64,000 bases of DNA from the NCBI GenBank assembly GCA_030824575.1, contig JAVBXL010000220.1, forward strand, positions 37,150 through 101,149. The letters run 5' to 3'. Positions within the stretch are counted from its first letter, which is position 1; each line of letters begins with the position of its first letter. A program made the translations under genes and the position numbers. The stretch is from a bacterium (GTDB lineage: Bacteria; Pseudomonadota; Alphaproteobacteria; Sphingomonadales; Sphingomonadaceae). The notes under the pieces are model-generated. The model did not search any database. It had not been told where the DNA came from and was given only the letters and a program-made list of their open reading frames with translations. This document shows, piece after piece, positions 50,369 through 60,142 of the stretch.

Positions 50369-51184
50369 CTAAAACCGCCGCACAACGCCCAGATAGACCT
50401 GGCTGTCCGGGCTGTCCGCATTCAGGCCGATATTGGCGCCGATATCGAACTGCATGTCGTCCGACGGCTGCCAGGCGAAGGACAGGCCGGCGAGCGCCTC
50501 GGTTGCATGACCGGCGGGATCTTCGTCGCGCGTCACCTGCGCTTCGATCGCCCCGGACACGCTGTCGCTCAGCGAAAAGCCCAGACCTGCGACGCTGCCA
50601 TAGGCGATGTGGCGGCCATCGCGATCCCCATCGACCGCCGCGTCGATCTCCGGCGTCAGGCCCAGCGAAAAACCCCCACCCAGGTCGAAACTGACCGGCA
50701 CGATCAGCCCTGCGCCCCAATCGCCACTGCCGATCGCCGATCCGCCGGCCGGAAGAGAAACATAGGGCATGATCGCAATCGAAAAACCCGATCCATCGGG
50801 GTTGGACAGGTTCCGGCGCAGCGCCACCTGCACGTCGCCCACGCCGCTATCCTTCTCAACCGCGCCGCTCAGACGATCGCGCGTGCGGACATGACCATAA
50901 GCGGTCCAGCCGATCTGCGCCTCCAGATGATCGCCCAGCCCCAGTCGCACCAGCGCGTCGCCGGCCTGGATCGTGTCGGTGCGGGTCGATATATCCTGCT
51001 GCCGGGTCCAATCGCCCAGCCCCAGTTCCACCACCATGCGCCCCGGCTCCACAGTGCAGGCCGGTGTGCCCAGGCCCGGCCGGTCGGCGCACAGATCGCG
51101 CGGCTCCTGCGCCATCGCCATACCCGGCGCGAAGGCCAACACCGCCGTCGCCATCATCCGCACCATTCGCCGCCCCAATCGCAT
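50369..51184 (-). CDS. Outer membrane beta-barrel, transporter-like (271 aa)
   Basis: A signal peptide (MATAVLAFAPGMAMAQ) is followed by CADRPGLGTPACTVEPGRM and alternating strands such as HLEAQIGWTAYGHVRT and GFSIAIMPYVSLPAGGS, ending in an aromatic (GVVRRF). This is the layout of the MetA-pathway phenol degradation/transporter barrel family (DUF-type). ATG 51184 is chosen since GGGGGAA lies eight bases upstream. Substrate unknown. Confidence 0.8.
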   Translation of the reverse strand: MRLGRRMVRMMATAVLAFAPGMAMAQEPRDLCADRPGLGTPACTVEPGRMVVELGLGDWTRQQDISTRTDTIQAGDALVRLGLGDHLEAQIGWTAYGHVRTRDRLSGAVEKDSGVGDVQVALRRNLSNPDGSGFSIAIMPYVSLPAGGSAIGSGDWGAGLIVPVSFDLGGGFSLGLTPEIDAAVDGDRDGRHIAYGSVAGLGFSLSDSVSGAIEAQVTRDEDPAGHATEALAGLSFAWQPSDDMQFDIGANIGLNADSPDSQVYLGVVRRF

Positions 51185-51336
51185 TGCCGTTTCCCCCATG
51201 ACCGCCACGCTATATGCACTTTCCTGTTAGAAATGATGCAGAAATAGTTCACCGCGTCGGCAAGCCAACCGCCGCCGACACGGCCATCGTTGCTGCCTAC
51301 TGGAGGGGCGGCGCGTAACCCGCTATCCCCCTCCCC

Positions 51337-54117
51337 ATGACCCAGAATCACCTCTATCTCGTCGATGGCAGCGGCTATATCTTCCGCGCCTATCACCAGC
51401 TTCCCCCGCTCACCAACCAGCATGGCCAGCCGGTCGGCGCCGTCTATGGCTATACCACCATGCTCTGGAAGCTGGCCGAGGAGTTGGGCAAAGCGGAAGG
51501 CCCGACCCATATGGCGGTGATCCTGGACAAGGGATCGCACACCTTCCGCAACGATATGTACGACCAGTATAAGGCGCACCGGCCGCCTGCGCCGGAGGAT
51601 CTGGTCCCCCAATTTCCGATGATCCGCGACGCCACCCGCGCATTCTCCCTCCCCTGTATCGAGGAAGCCGGCTTCGAAGCCGACGACATCATCGCCACCT
51701 ATACCAAGGCGGCGGTCGCGGCCGGCTGGCATGTCACCATCGTCAGTTCCGACAAGGATCTGATGCAGCTGATCCAGCCCGGCGTCGACATGTACGACAC
51801 GATGAAGAATGAACGGCGCGGCGCGGACTATGTCATGGGCAAATTCGGCGTGCAGCCCGAACAATTGGGCGACGTGCTGGCGCTGATGGGCGACAGCGTC
51901 GACAATGTGCCGGGCGTGCCGGGCATCGGCCCCAAGACCGCGTCGAAACTAATCACCGAATATGGCGATCTGGAATCGGTGCTGGCCGCCGCGCCGGCGA
52001 TGAAAAAGTCGAAGATGCAGGAAAACCTGATCGCCAACGCCGACATGGCCCGCCTTTCGCGACGGCTGGTGGCGCTGCATGACAGCATGGACCTGCCCGA
52101 ACCGCTCGAAGACCTGACGCTCAAGGGCATCCCCAAGGAGCCGCTCCAGCAATTCCTGTCCCACCACGGTTTCAAGACCCTGCTCAATCGCCTCGGCGCG
52201 CCAGCCGCCGCCGTCGCGGTCGCTAGCATCGCCGCCACGACTTTAGCCCCCGTAGCGCTAGCCGCGATCGAACACCCCGCGATCGACTGCGCCCTCTACG
52301 AAACCGTCACCACCGTCGAGCAGCTGGAAGCCTGGATCGCCGAAGCGCAGGCGCTGGGCGTGGTTGCGGTCGATACCGAAACCAACAGCCTCGACAGCAT
52401 GGAATCGGGCCTGGTCGGCATTAGCCTCTCCACCGGGCCGGGCCGGGCCTGCTACATCCCGCTCGCCCACCGCTCCGCCGACGACATGTTCGGTGAGGTG
52501 CCGACGCAAATCCCGCTCGACACCGCGATCCGCCTCCTGCGCCCGCTGCTGGTCGACGATGCCGTGCTCAAGGTCGGGCATAATATCAAGTATGACCTCA
52601 ACGTCCTTGCCCGCGTCGGGCTGGAGGTGACGCCGATCGACGATTCGATGGTGATGAGCTTCGACCTCGACGCGGGCAAGTCGCTGGGCGGTCATGGCAT
52701 GGACGAAGCGGCCAGCGTCCATTTGGCGCATACATGCATCAGCTTCAAGGAGGTGACCGGCACCGGCAAGAAGGCGATCAGCTTTGCCCATGTCCCGCTC
52801 GACCGGGCGACCGCCTATGCCGCGGAGGATGCCGAAGTGACCTGGCGGCTGTGGCATAAATTGTCGCAGCGGCTGGCGGCCGAGCGAGTCACCCGCGTCT
52901 ATCAACTGGTCGACCGGCCGTTGATCCCCGTCGTTGCGACCATGGAGCGCCACGGCATCAAGGTCGATCGCGAACAACTCTCCCGCCTGTCCGGCACCTT
53001 CTCGCAATCGATGGCGGGACTGGAGGCGGAAATCTTCGACCTTGCCGGCCACCCCTTCACCATCGGATCGCCGCAGCAACTGGGCGTCGTCCTGTTCGAC
53101 GAAATGGGGTTGAAGGGCGGCAAGAAGGGCAAGAGCGGCACCTATTCCACCGACGTCACCGTGCTGGAAAAGCTTAAGGCCGAGGGGTCAAAGATCAGCG
53201 GCCTGGTGCTGGAATGGCGGCAATTGTCGAAGCTCAAATCCACCTATACCGACGCCCTGCAGCAACAGATCAACGCCGACACCGGCCGGGTCCATACTAG
53301 TTACTCGCTGACCGGGGCGCAGACCGGGCGGCTGTCCTCGACCGATCCCAACCTTCAGAATATCCCGATCCGCACCGAAATCGGCCGGCAGATCCGCCAC
53401 GCGTTCGTTGCGGAACCCGGCAATGTCATCCTGGCGGCGGATTACAGCCAGATCGAGTTGCGCCTGGCCGCCCATATGGCCGATGTGCCCGCGCTGAAGG
53501 AAGCGTTCGCGGCGGGCGAGGATATTCACAACCGCACCGCGCAGGAATTGTTCGGGGAGGTCAATCGCGAAACCCGCGGCCGCGCCAAGACGATCAACTT
53601 CGCTATCCTCTACGGCATTTCGCGCTGGGGCCTGGCGGGCCGGCTGGAAATCAGTGCGGACGAAGCGCAGGACATGATTTCCCGCTATTATGAGCGCTTC
53701 CCCGGCATCAGCGTCTATATCAATGAGACGCTTGAAAAGGCGCGCGCCAACGGTTTCACAGAGACGTTGTTCGGCCGCAAGACGTGGTTCCCGCGCATCG
53801 CCGCACCGATCCAGCATGAACGGCAGGGCGCCGAACGCGCCGCGATCAACGCCCCGATCCAGGGCACCAGCGCTGACATCATCAAACGGGCGATGGCGCG
53901 CATAGGGCCAGCACTGGAGCAGGCGGGTCTAAACCGGGTTCGGATGCTGCTCCAGGTTCATGACGAACTGGTGTTTGAACTGCCCGAAGGCGATGTCGAA
54001 GCCGCCAGCGCGGTGATCCGCCGGGTGATGGAAAGCGCCGCCGAACCGATCGTGACGCTCAGCGTGCCGCTGGGCGTGGAGATCGGCACGGGTGCGAGTT
54101 GGGGCGCGGCGCACTGA
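51337..54117 (+). CDS. polA: DNA polymerase I (926 aa)
   Basis: Residues 1-290 are the 5'-3' exonuclease (LYLVDGSGYIFRAYHQLPPL, ALMGDSVDNVPGVPGIGPKT). Residues about 325-520 are the 3'-5' exonuclease with intact Dx E (VAVDTETNSLDS) and the metal-binding NIKYDLNVL, so proofreading should be active. Residues about 550-926 are the polymerase: TGRLSSTDPNLQNIPIR, ILAADYSQIELRLAAHM, the O-helix RGRAKTINFAILYGIS and LQVHDELVFE. Single gene, followed by a strong terminator. Confidence 0.96.
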   Translation: MTQNHLYLVDGSGYIFRAYHQLPPLTNQHGQPVGAVYGYTTMLWKLAEELGKAEGPTHMAVILDKGSHTFRNDMYDQYKAHRPPAPEDLVPQFPMIRDATRAFSLPCIEEAGFEADDIIATYTKAAVAAGWHVTIVSSDKDLMQLIQPGVDMYDTMKNERRGADYVMGKFGVQPEQLGDVLALMGDSVDNVPGVPGIGPKTASKLITEYGDLESVLAAAPAMKKSKMQENLIANADMARLSRRLVALHDSMDLPEPLEDLTLKGIPKEPLQQFLSHHGFKTLLNRLGAPAAAVAVASIAATTLAPVALAAIEHPAIDCALYETVTTVEQLEAWIAEAQALGVVAVDTETNSLDSMESGLVGISLSTGPGRACYIPLAHRSADDMFGEVPTQIPLDTAIRLLRPLLVDDAVLKVGHNIKYDLNVLARVGLEVTPIDDSMVMSFDLDAGKSLGGHGMDEAASVHLAHTCISFKEVTGTGKKAISFAHVPLDRATAYAAEDAEVTWRLWHKLSQRLAAERVTRVYQLVDRPLIPVVATMERHGIKVDREQLSRLSGTFSQSMAGLEAEIFDLAGHPFTIGSPQQLGVVLFDEMGLKGGKKGKSGTYSTDVTVLEKLKAEGSKISGLVLEWRQLSKLKSTYTDALQQQINADTGRVHTSYSLTGAQTGRLSSTDPNLQNIPIRTEIGRQIRHAFVAEPGNVILAADYSQIELRLAAHMADVPALKEAFAAGEDIHNRTAQELFGEVNRETRGRAKTINFAILYGISRWGLAGRLEISADEAQDMISRYYERFPGISVYINETLEKARANGFTETLFGRKTWFPRIAAPIQHERQGAERAAINAPIQGTSADIIKRAMARIGPALEQAGLNRVRMLLQVHDELVFELPEGDVEAASAVIRRVMESAAEPIVTLSVPLGVEIGTGASWGAAH

Positions 54118-54123
54118 TAAACA

Positions 54124-54156
54124 AAAGGCTGGCCCGATTGGGCCAGCCTTTTTTAG
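54124..54156. terminator. Bidirectional terminator between polA and the zinc-ribbon gene
   Basis: AAAGGCTGGCCC-GATT-GGGCCAGCCTTTTTT is a perfect 12-base-pair stem flanked by A and T runs, so it can serve both convergent genes. The zinc-ribbon gene stop lies at its right edge. Confidence 0.88.
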
Positions 54157-54452
54157 TCGAACAGCTCTTCCAGAAAGCTCTTCTTACGCTTCTTCGGATA
54201 GCCCCGCCCGTCGTCTCGATAATCGCGATCCGGGCGGTAGCTTGCCTGTCCGAAGGGTGCCGGCTGCGGCGATGGTGGCGCACCACCACCCTGCCCTGAC
54301 CGCTCGATGATCTTGTCCAACTCGCCCCGGTCCAGCCAGACGCCCCGGCATTGCGGGCAATAATCGATCTCCACCCCCTGCCGGTCCGTCATTGCCAATC
54401 CGACATGACAGACCGGGCAGAGCATGGCCGATACGGCAGCCTGATCCCGCAT
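54153..54452 (-). CDS. TFIIB-type zinc-ribbon protein (99 aa)
   Basis: Two CxxC knuckles, MLCPVCHVGL and DYCPQCRGVWLDRGELDKI, form the zf-TFIIB zinc ribbon at residues about 10-50. A glycine/proline-rich linker and a basic tail (YPKKRKKSFLEELFD) follow. Small proteins of this type are widespread, function unknown. The gene is four bases after the BAX-inhibitor-like gene, on the same strand. A shorter start at MLCPVC is possible. Confidence 0.85.
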   Translation of the reverse strand: MRDQAAVSAMLCPVCHVGLAMTDRQGVEIDYCPQCRGVWLDRGELDKIIERSGQGGGAPPSPQPAPFGQASYRPDRDYRDDGRGYPKKRKKSFLEELFD

Positions 54453-54456
54453 CCGC

Positions 54457-55167
54457 TTACTCCCGCTCGCCGGTCAGGCTGAGCAGCATCTGGAACAGGT
54501 TGACGAAGTTCAGGTACAGCGACAGCGCGCCCATCACCTGCATCTTCTGCGCGACCTCGTGACCCGCATAGACGAAATAGTCCGACTTGATGCGCTGCAC
54601 GTCCCAGGCGGTCAGGCCAGTGAAGACCACCACGCCGATGATCGAGATGACCATCTGCATCGCCGAAGACCCCAGGAAGACATTGATCAGGCTGGCGACG
54701 ATGATGCCGATCAGGCCCATCATCAGGAAGCTGCCCATCTTCGTCAGGTCGCGCTGGGTGGTATAGCCCCACAGCGACATGGCGAGGAACATCACGGCGG
54801 CCGAGAAGAAGGCCTGGGCGATGCTGCCGCCGGTGAAGACCAAGAACACGCTGCCCAGCGACACACCCATCACGGCCGCAAACGCCCAGAAGGTCATGCG
54901 TGCCGTTGCGGTGGACATTGTCTCGATGCGGAAGCTGAAGAAGAAGACGAAGGCCAGCGGCGCGAAGATCGCCACCCACTTCAAGGGCGTACCGTAAATG
55001 GCGGCGGCCAGCGCCGGTGTGTTGCCGACCAGCGCCGCGACCAAGCCGGTGATGACCAGGCCAAGGCCCATATTGCGGAAGACGCCCAGCATGTGCGCGC
55101 GCAGGCCGGCGTCGGTCTGCGCCGTCTGGCTGGCACCATAGCCCGGCATGCGAACGGGATTATTCAT
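54457..55167 (-). CDS. BAX inhibitor-1/YccA-family membrane protein (236 aa)
   Basis: Seven transmembrane segments with the family pattern: GLVITGLVAALVGNTPALAAA, WAFAAVMGVSLGSVFLVFTG, MGLIGIIVASLINVFLGSS and FTGLTAWDVQRIKSDY; the last includes the acidic residues linked to the ion path. E. coli YccA protects the protein export channel and modulates FtsH. ATG 55167 (MNNPVRMPGYG) is chosen; GGAGTGA upstream would also suit a GTG at 55176. Confidence 0.9.
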   Translation of the reverse strand: MNNPVRMPGYGASQTAQTDAGLRAHMLGVFRNMGLGLVITGLVAALVGNTPALAAAIYGTPLKWVAIFAPLAFVFFFSFRIETMSTATARMTFWAFAAVMGVSLGSVFLVFTGGSIAQAFFSAAVMFLAMSLWGYTTQRDLTKMGSFLMMGLIGIIVASLINVFLGSSAMQMVISIIGVVVFTGLTAWDVQRIKSDYFVYAGHEVAQKMQVMGALSLYLNFVNLFQMLLSLTGERE

Positions 55168-55590
55168 GGGAAACACTCACTCCATCATCCAATGTGGTTC
55201 GAGTGGCCCGGTGCGGTTTCTTGCGGCAAAGAAAGGGGCAGTTTACCGCAAAACCAGCACCGGGCACACCCGATGCGGTCCGACATCGCGACATGGATCA
55301 GGGGGAAATCCATATCGCCAGAGGGGCCCGGCCCGCATCAAGAATATTGGGTGGGAAACGCCGGGGCGCAAGGGATCGCCCCGCCTGCAACATTTTATTA
55401 CAATCTGATCGTGTGCGCAGGTCATGGACAGAAGGTGATGGACAGGGGCAGCCATGCGCGAAAGAGACAGCAAGTTGGACATTTGTATCGCCTTGTCCAA
55501 TTTTGTTACTTAGCTAACTAACTTATTATCCCTATGGAGATGGCAGGGAAGGATTGACCCTCATGACGCTTCGCGACATGGCGTATCCCC
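55168..55590. other. 423-base region between BAX-inhibitor-like gene and cysS
   Basis: No gene is supported. The first 100 bases must hold the promoter of the leftward gene. Around 55475-55500 is TTGGACA...TGTCCAA (12-base spacer), followed by TTTTGTTA and an AT-rich stretch ACTTAGCTAACTAACTTATTA, which is either a terminator-like hairpin or an operator upstream of cysS. No leader uORF or T-box pattern is recognisable. Confidence 0.4.
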
Positions 55591-57108
55591 ATGTCCGACG
55601 ACCAGCATATCCCAGCGCCGCTGCGCCTGTTCAACAGCCTGACCCGCATGATCGAAGCCTTTGCGCCGATCGAACCGGGCGAAGCGCGCGTCTATACCTG
55701 CGGCCCAACCGTCTATAATTACCAGCATATCGGCAACATGCGCGCCTATGTCTTTGCCGATACGCTGGGGCGGACATTGAGTTTCAAGGGCTATGCCCTG
55801 CGTCACGTCATCAACATCACCGATGTCGGCCACCTGACATCGGATGCAGATGCGGGCGACGACAAAATGGAAAAGGCAGCCGCGGCCAAAGGTCAGTCGG
55901 CCTGGGACATTGCGGCCTTCTATACGCAAGAGTTCAAGCGCGACATCGCCTGGCTCAACGTCCGCGCGCCCGCGCGCTGGACAGTAGCGACCGATTATGT
56001 GTCACAGATGATCGATGCGGCGACTGCTATTGCGGTCGACTATTGCTATGAACTGCCGTCGGGCCTCTATTTCGACACATCGAAGGTCGCCGATTATGGC
56101 CGTCTCGCCCGTACAACCACCGATGACGGCGAAAGCCGGATCGAAGCGGTGGAGGGCAAGCGCCACGCCGCAGACTTCGCGATCTGGCGCAACACGCCGC
56201 CGGGCGAAACCCGGCAAATGGAGTGGGATTCCCCGTGGGGTCGGGGCGCGCCGGGCTGGCATCTCGAATGCTCGGTGATGAGCCGCGCAGAGCTTGGCTT
56301 GCCGTTCGACATTCATACCGGCGGAATTGACCATCGCGAAATTCATCATCCCAATGAAATCGCGCAAAACCAGGCGATCCAGGGCCTGCCCGGCGTCCAC
56401 GGGGCGCTAGATTGCGCCGAACATTCAGGCGCGCGCCTGTGGATGCACAACAACTTCCTCATCGATCGTGGTAGCAAGATGAGCAAATCGTCGGGCGATT
56501 TCCTGCGCCTGCAACTGCTGGTCGACCGCGGCTATCACCCCCTCGCCTACCGCCTGTTGTGCCTTCAGGCCCATTATCGTAGCGAACTGGAGTTCAGCTG
56601 GGACAATCTGGCCGGCGCCCTGACCCGGCTCAAGCGACTGGTCATGGGAGTCGAGGGGTTGAAGGCGCGCGCCGAGGGCGTGACCTGGCAATCGCCGCGG
56701 CTCGACTATCTGCGCGCCAACCTGCATCCCAAGCTGGTGCCGCTGCTCGAACAGTTCGACGCGGCGATCGCCGACGACCTGATGACGCCGCGCGCCCTGC
56801 CCCTGTTGGAAGAGGCGACGGCCATGAAGAAGGTGCCGGTGGACGAAAAGCTCTGCCTGATCGCCGCCTTCGACCAGGCGCTGGGCCTCAACCTGCTGAC
56901 GCTGTCCCGCGCAGACCTGCGGGTGCAGCCGAAGGACGCGCAGATCACGCCGGAGGAGATCGAGGCAGAATTGGAACGGCGCACCGCCGCGCGCGCCGAA
57001 AAGGACTTCGCCCTGTCGGATGAAATCCGCGACGCCCTGATCGCCCGCGGGGTCGAGGTGATGGACGGCGATCCGCTGCGTTGGGACTGGCGGCTGACAC
57101 TGGGTTGA
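55591..57108 (+). CDS. cysS: Cysteinyl-tRNA synthetase, divergent form (505 aa)
   Basis: Charges tRNA-Cys. Class I landmarks: TCGPTVYNYQHIGNMRAY (HIGH-type motif plus first zinc cysteine), HLECSVM (second zinc cysteine), the zinc histidine region FDIHTGGIDHREIHHPNE, and GSKMSKSSGDF (KMSKS). The usual proteobacterial zinc region reads GGGxDLxFPHHENE; this one has the IDHxxxHHPNE form I associate with CysRS of other phyla, so lateral origin is possible. A canonical cysS elsewhere in the genome would make this a second copy. Start is the ATG at 55591; no clear Shine-Dalgarno. Confidence 0.9.
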   Translation: MSDDQHIPAPLRLFNSLTRMIEAFAPIEPGEARVYTCGPTVYNYQHIGNMRAYVFADTLGRTLSFKGYALRHVINITDVGHLTSDADAGDDKMEKAAAAKGQSAWDIAAFYTQEFKRDIAWLNVRAPARWTVATDYVSQMIDAATAIAVDYCYELPSGLYFDTSKVADYGRLARTTTDDGESRIEAVEGKRHAADFAIWRNTPPGETRQMEWDSPWGRGAPGWHLECSVMSRAELGLPFDIHTGGIDHREIHHPNEIAQNQAIQGLPGVHGALDCAEHSGARLWMHNNFLIDRGSKMSKSSGDFLRLQLLVDRGYHPLAYRLLCLQAHYRSELEFSWDNLAGALTRLKRLVMGVEGLKARAEGVTWQSPRLDYLRANLHPKLVPLLEQFDAAIADDLMTPRALPLLEEATAMKKVPVDEKLCLIAAFDQALGLNLLTLSRADLRVQPKDAQITPEEIEAELERRTAARAEKDFALSDEIRDALIARGVEVMDGDPLRWDWRLTLG

Positions 57109-57193
57109 CGGTCGCGCGCGCGCATCGGCCTTGACGCCCGCCTTCCGCCGACACAAGAGGCAAGCGGGTCGATTGAAGAGCGGGGGTGGTGTC

Positions 57194-60142
57194 ATGCAGC
57201 TTTCCACGCGGTATGCGGCTGTGCTTCTGGCGCTGGCCCTGCCGACCCATGTGGCGTCGGCGGCCGCCCCGACCAGCGCTGTGGCTTTCTCGCCCACCGA
57301 CCCACGCCACGCCCGGCTCTACTCGCTCGAACGCCAGGCCTTCGCCCTGTTCGACAATGACGATTATGCCCTGTCCATGTCGCAAAAGACCCGCGACGCC
57401 TGGATGCGCCTGCACGCCGCCGCCTTGAAGACAAAGGTGGCGGGCAAACCCCACCCGCTGGCCGGCGTCGCGTTGATCAACCTGTCCTCCATGGACCAGA
57501 TCGACGGCAAGAATCCCGATGCGCTGGCCCATGTGACGGAAGGTCTGGCGCTGGTCGCGCCGTTCGCCGACGCCTATCCAGTGGCCTGGATGCAGGGCCT
57601 GTCGATCAAGGGCTATGTCCAGGCCGCATTGGGCGACGTCACCGGCGGCGCGGACATATTGGCGCAGGCCAGCCGGTACATGGACGGCTATATCGCCCGC
57701 ACCCCGCCGGACAAGCTGGACGAATCGACCCATATGTTGCGGTCCAACATCGCCTTCTCCCACGCGCAAGCGCTGACCCGCCTTGGCCGCAATGACGAGG
57801 CGGTGGACGCGCAAAGGGCCAGCATGGAAGCGCGGATAGCGGCGGTCGGACCAAACAGCCCCGATACGATCGGCTCTTATTATAATTATGCGCAGATGCT
57901 CCAGCGCGCCGAACGCGATGGCGAAGCGGAAAAATATGCCCGCATGGCGGTCGACATCGCCACAGATCATGTCGACCGCAAACATCCCAGCTACGCCCGC
58001 GCGCTGGAGGCGTTGGGCCTGCTGCTGTCGCGGACGGGGCGACGCAACGAAAGCCTGGATTATCTCCAGCGGGCCATCGCCATCAAACGCGATACGGTGG
58101 GAACCAGCAGTCTCTATTTCCAGTTCGGCCTGCAAAATCTCGGCACGGTGTTACTGCCGTTGGAACGCTATGCCGACGCTGAAACGCTCTTTAGGGAGGC
58201 CGAACGCAGCTTTCGCGGAATCGAGGGCGACAATAGCCCGCAATCGGCCCGCGCCCTCGCCTTCGCCGCTTCGGCTGCCCTGGCGGAAGGACGGCGCGAT
58301 CAGGCCATCGAACGGTTTAACGCTGCCCTGGCGCGGGTGCGCGCGGGATCGGACAAGGACCGCGATATCGGCCAGCGCGTCTATCCCTATCTGATCCCCG
58401 CTTTGATCGCTGCCGGACAGGGCGAAGCATCCCGCGCCGCCGCCGCCGCCTTCGCCGCGGAAACCCGCCAACTCGATAATGCGCCTGCGATTCCCTTGGC
58501 GCAGGCGGCGATGCTGTCGGCCTGGACCGGATCGAACCCGGCGACGCTCAATGAATCGGCGGAACGGCTGGCCGGGGTTTTGCGTGACGGCACAGTCATG
58601 AACGACAATGGCGAACTGACGGAAGAACAACGCGGGGCGCTCGACACTGTGCTGGCCGTCGCCGCGCAGACCCAGGATGCCGCGTTGGCGCTGGACACGA
58701 TGGCGGTGCTGGCGGGGTCGCGCATTGCCCAGGCAAACCGGTTGGTCTCCCAGCGCATGGTGACCGATCCCGGATTGGGCGGTCGGGTGCGCAGCCTGCA
58801 GGATAAGGTGAAGACGCTGGAAGCCGCCGACCGCCGCCTGTTGAAGGCGTTGGCGACGGACAATGGCGTCGCCGCGGCCCGCGCAGAGCGGGCAACGATC
58901 GCGGCGGTCGTGGAGGCCGAGCGCGCGACCATCGCCCGCGACTATCCGCGCTGGGTGGATGCGCATGGGGGTGAGCAGCCCGATCTGGCCGCCGTGCGCG
59001 CCAGCCTTGGCCGGGGCGAAGCGCTGCTGGCGGTGATGCCGGCCTTTGACGGCGTCTATTTGTTGGCCATTGGGCCTGATGGCACACGGATCGAGCGAGC
59101 GGGGATGGATCGCACTGCACTGGTGGCGCTGGTCGGTCGGCTGCGATCGTCGCTGACCCCGGCCGGCTTTGACCAAAACAGCGCGCACGACCTCTACCGT
59201 CAGATTTTCACGCCCGGCATCCTCGCCGCGCTGGGCCAGGCCCGCACGCTGCGCATCGTGCCGACCGGCGCCTTCGCGTCGTTGCCATTCGGGATGTTGC
59301 TACAGCATCCCGTCGCTGCGGTGACGCGCGACACGCCCTGGCTGATCCGCCGCTTCGCGATAGAGGTGCAACCCGGTTTCGCGACAGGCGGCGACCGGCG
59401 GCGGCAGATGGCCATGCGCGGCCAAAGCTTTCTGGGCATCGGCGCGCCGCTCGCTTTCGCCGACGCCAAACCGGCCGACGTGACGCGGGGAACAGGGGCG
59501 CTTCTGGCCGCCAGTTCCTATTTCCGCAATGGCGGTGCCGATGCGCGGGCATTGTCCCAACTGCCGCCGCTGCCGGGATCGCTCGCCGAATTGCGGGCGA
59601 TCGCCGACCGCTTCGGTGCGGATCACGCCACCTTGTTGATCGGCGCGGACGCCAGTGAAGCCAGGCTGCGGGACCGCGACCTGTCCAGCTATGGCGTCAT
59701 CCTGTTCGCTACCCATGGCCTGGTGAGCGGCGAGATGGAAGGCGTAGCCGAGCCGGCGCTGGTCCTGTCTCCACCCGACGCCGCCACGGCGGGCGAAGAC
59801 GGGCTGCTGACCGCGTCGGAGGTCGCATCGATGCGGATCGGCGCGGAATGGGTGATCCTGTCGGCGTGCAACACCGCAGCGGGGAATGATGCGCAGGCCC
59901 CGGCCTATTCGGGGCTGGCGCAGGCGTTCCGCTATGCCGGGGCGGGATCGCTGCTGGTATCGCACTGGCCGGTGCGGGATGACGCCAGCGCCTTCGTCAC
60001 GCTCGAAACGGTGAAGGGCGCCGCGCGCGGCCTGCCCCGCGCCGTGGCGTTGCAGCGGGCGATGCTCCGGTTGATCCGATCGAAGCGGCCCGACGCCGCC
60101 CAGCCCTATATCTGGGCGCCGTTCATCCTGATGGGGCGTTAA
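57194..60142 (+). CDS. Secreted TPR-CHAT protease-like protein (982 aa)
   Basis: ATG 57194 starts a Sec signal peptide (AAVLLALALPTHVASAAA). Residues about 60-450 are tetratricopeptide repeats (for example EKYARMAVDIATDHVDRKHP and NESLDYLQRAIAIKRDT). A helical linker leads into a C-terminal CHAT (caspase-like) domain at about 700-982, with the catalytic dyad H841 (FATHGLVSG) and C892 (ILSACNTAAG). CHAT domains are peptidases related to separase and caspases. Export makes a defence-type intracellular role unlikely and suggests periplasmic or surface proteolysis. Overlaps the convergent ABC-F gene by four bases. Confidence 0.88.
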   Translation: MQLSTRYAAVLLALALPTHVASAAAPTSAVAFSPTDPRHARLYSLERQAFALFDNDDYALSMSQKTRDAWMRLHAAALKTKVAGKPHPLAGVALINLSSMDQIDGKNPDALAHVTEGLALVAPFADAYPVAWMQGLSIKGYVQAALGDVTGGADILAQASRYMDGYIARTPPDKLDESTHMLRSNIAFSHAQALTRLGRNDEAVDAQRASMEARIAAVGPNSPDTIGSYYNYAQMLQRAERDGEAEKYARMAVDIATDHVDRKHPSYARALEALGLLLSRTGRRNESLDYLQRAIAIKRDTVGTSSLYFQFGLQNLGTVLLPLERYADAETLFREAERSFRGIEGDNSPQSARALAFAASAALAEGRRDQAIERFNAALARVRAGSDKDRDIGQRVYPYLIPALIAAGQGEASRAAAAAFAAETRQLDNAPAIPLAQAAMLSAWTGSNPATLNESAERLAGVLRDGTVMNDNGELTEEQRGALDTVLAVAAQTQDAALALDTMAVLAGSRIAQANRLVSQRMVTDPGLGGRVRSLQDKVKTLEAADRRLLKALATDNGVAAARAERATIAAVVEAERATIARDYPRWVDAHGGEQPDLAAVRASLGRGEALLAVMPAFDGVYLLAIGPDGTRIERAGMDRTALVALVGRLRSSLTPAGFDQNSAHDLYRQIFTPGILAALGQARTLRIVPTGAFASLPFGMLLQHPVAAVTRDTPWLIRRFAIEVQPGFATGGDRRRQMAMRGQSFLGIGAPLAFADAKPADVTRGTGALLAASSYFRNGGADARALSQLPPLPGSLAELRAIADRFGADHATLLIGADASEARLRDRDLSSYGVILFATHGLVSGEMEGVAEPALVLSPPDAATAGEDGLLTASEVASMRIGAEWVILSACNTAAGNDAQAPAYSGLAQAFRYAGAGSLLVSHWPVRDDASAFVTLETVKGAARGLPRAVALQRAMLRLIRSKRPDAAQPYIWAPFILMGR

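Noticed and set aside
57194..60142. CRISPR-associated craspase
   Set aside because: The protein has a Sec signal peptide and no Cas genes or repeats nearby.
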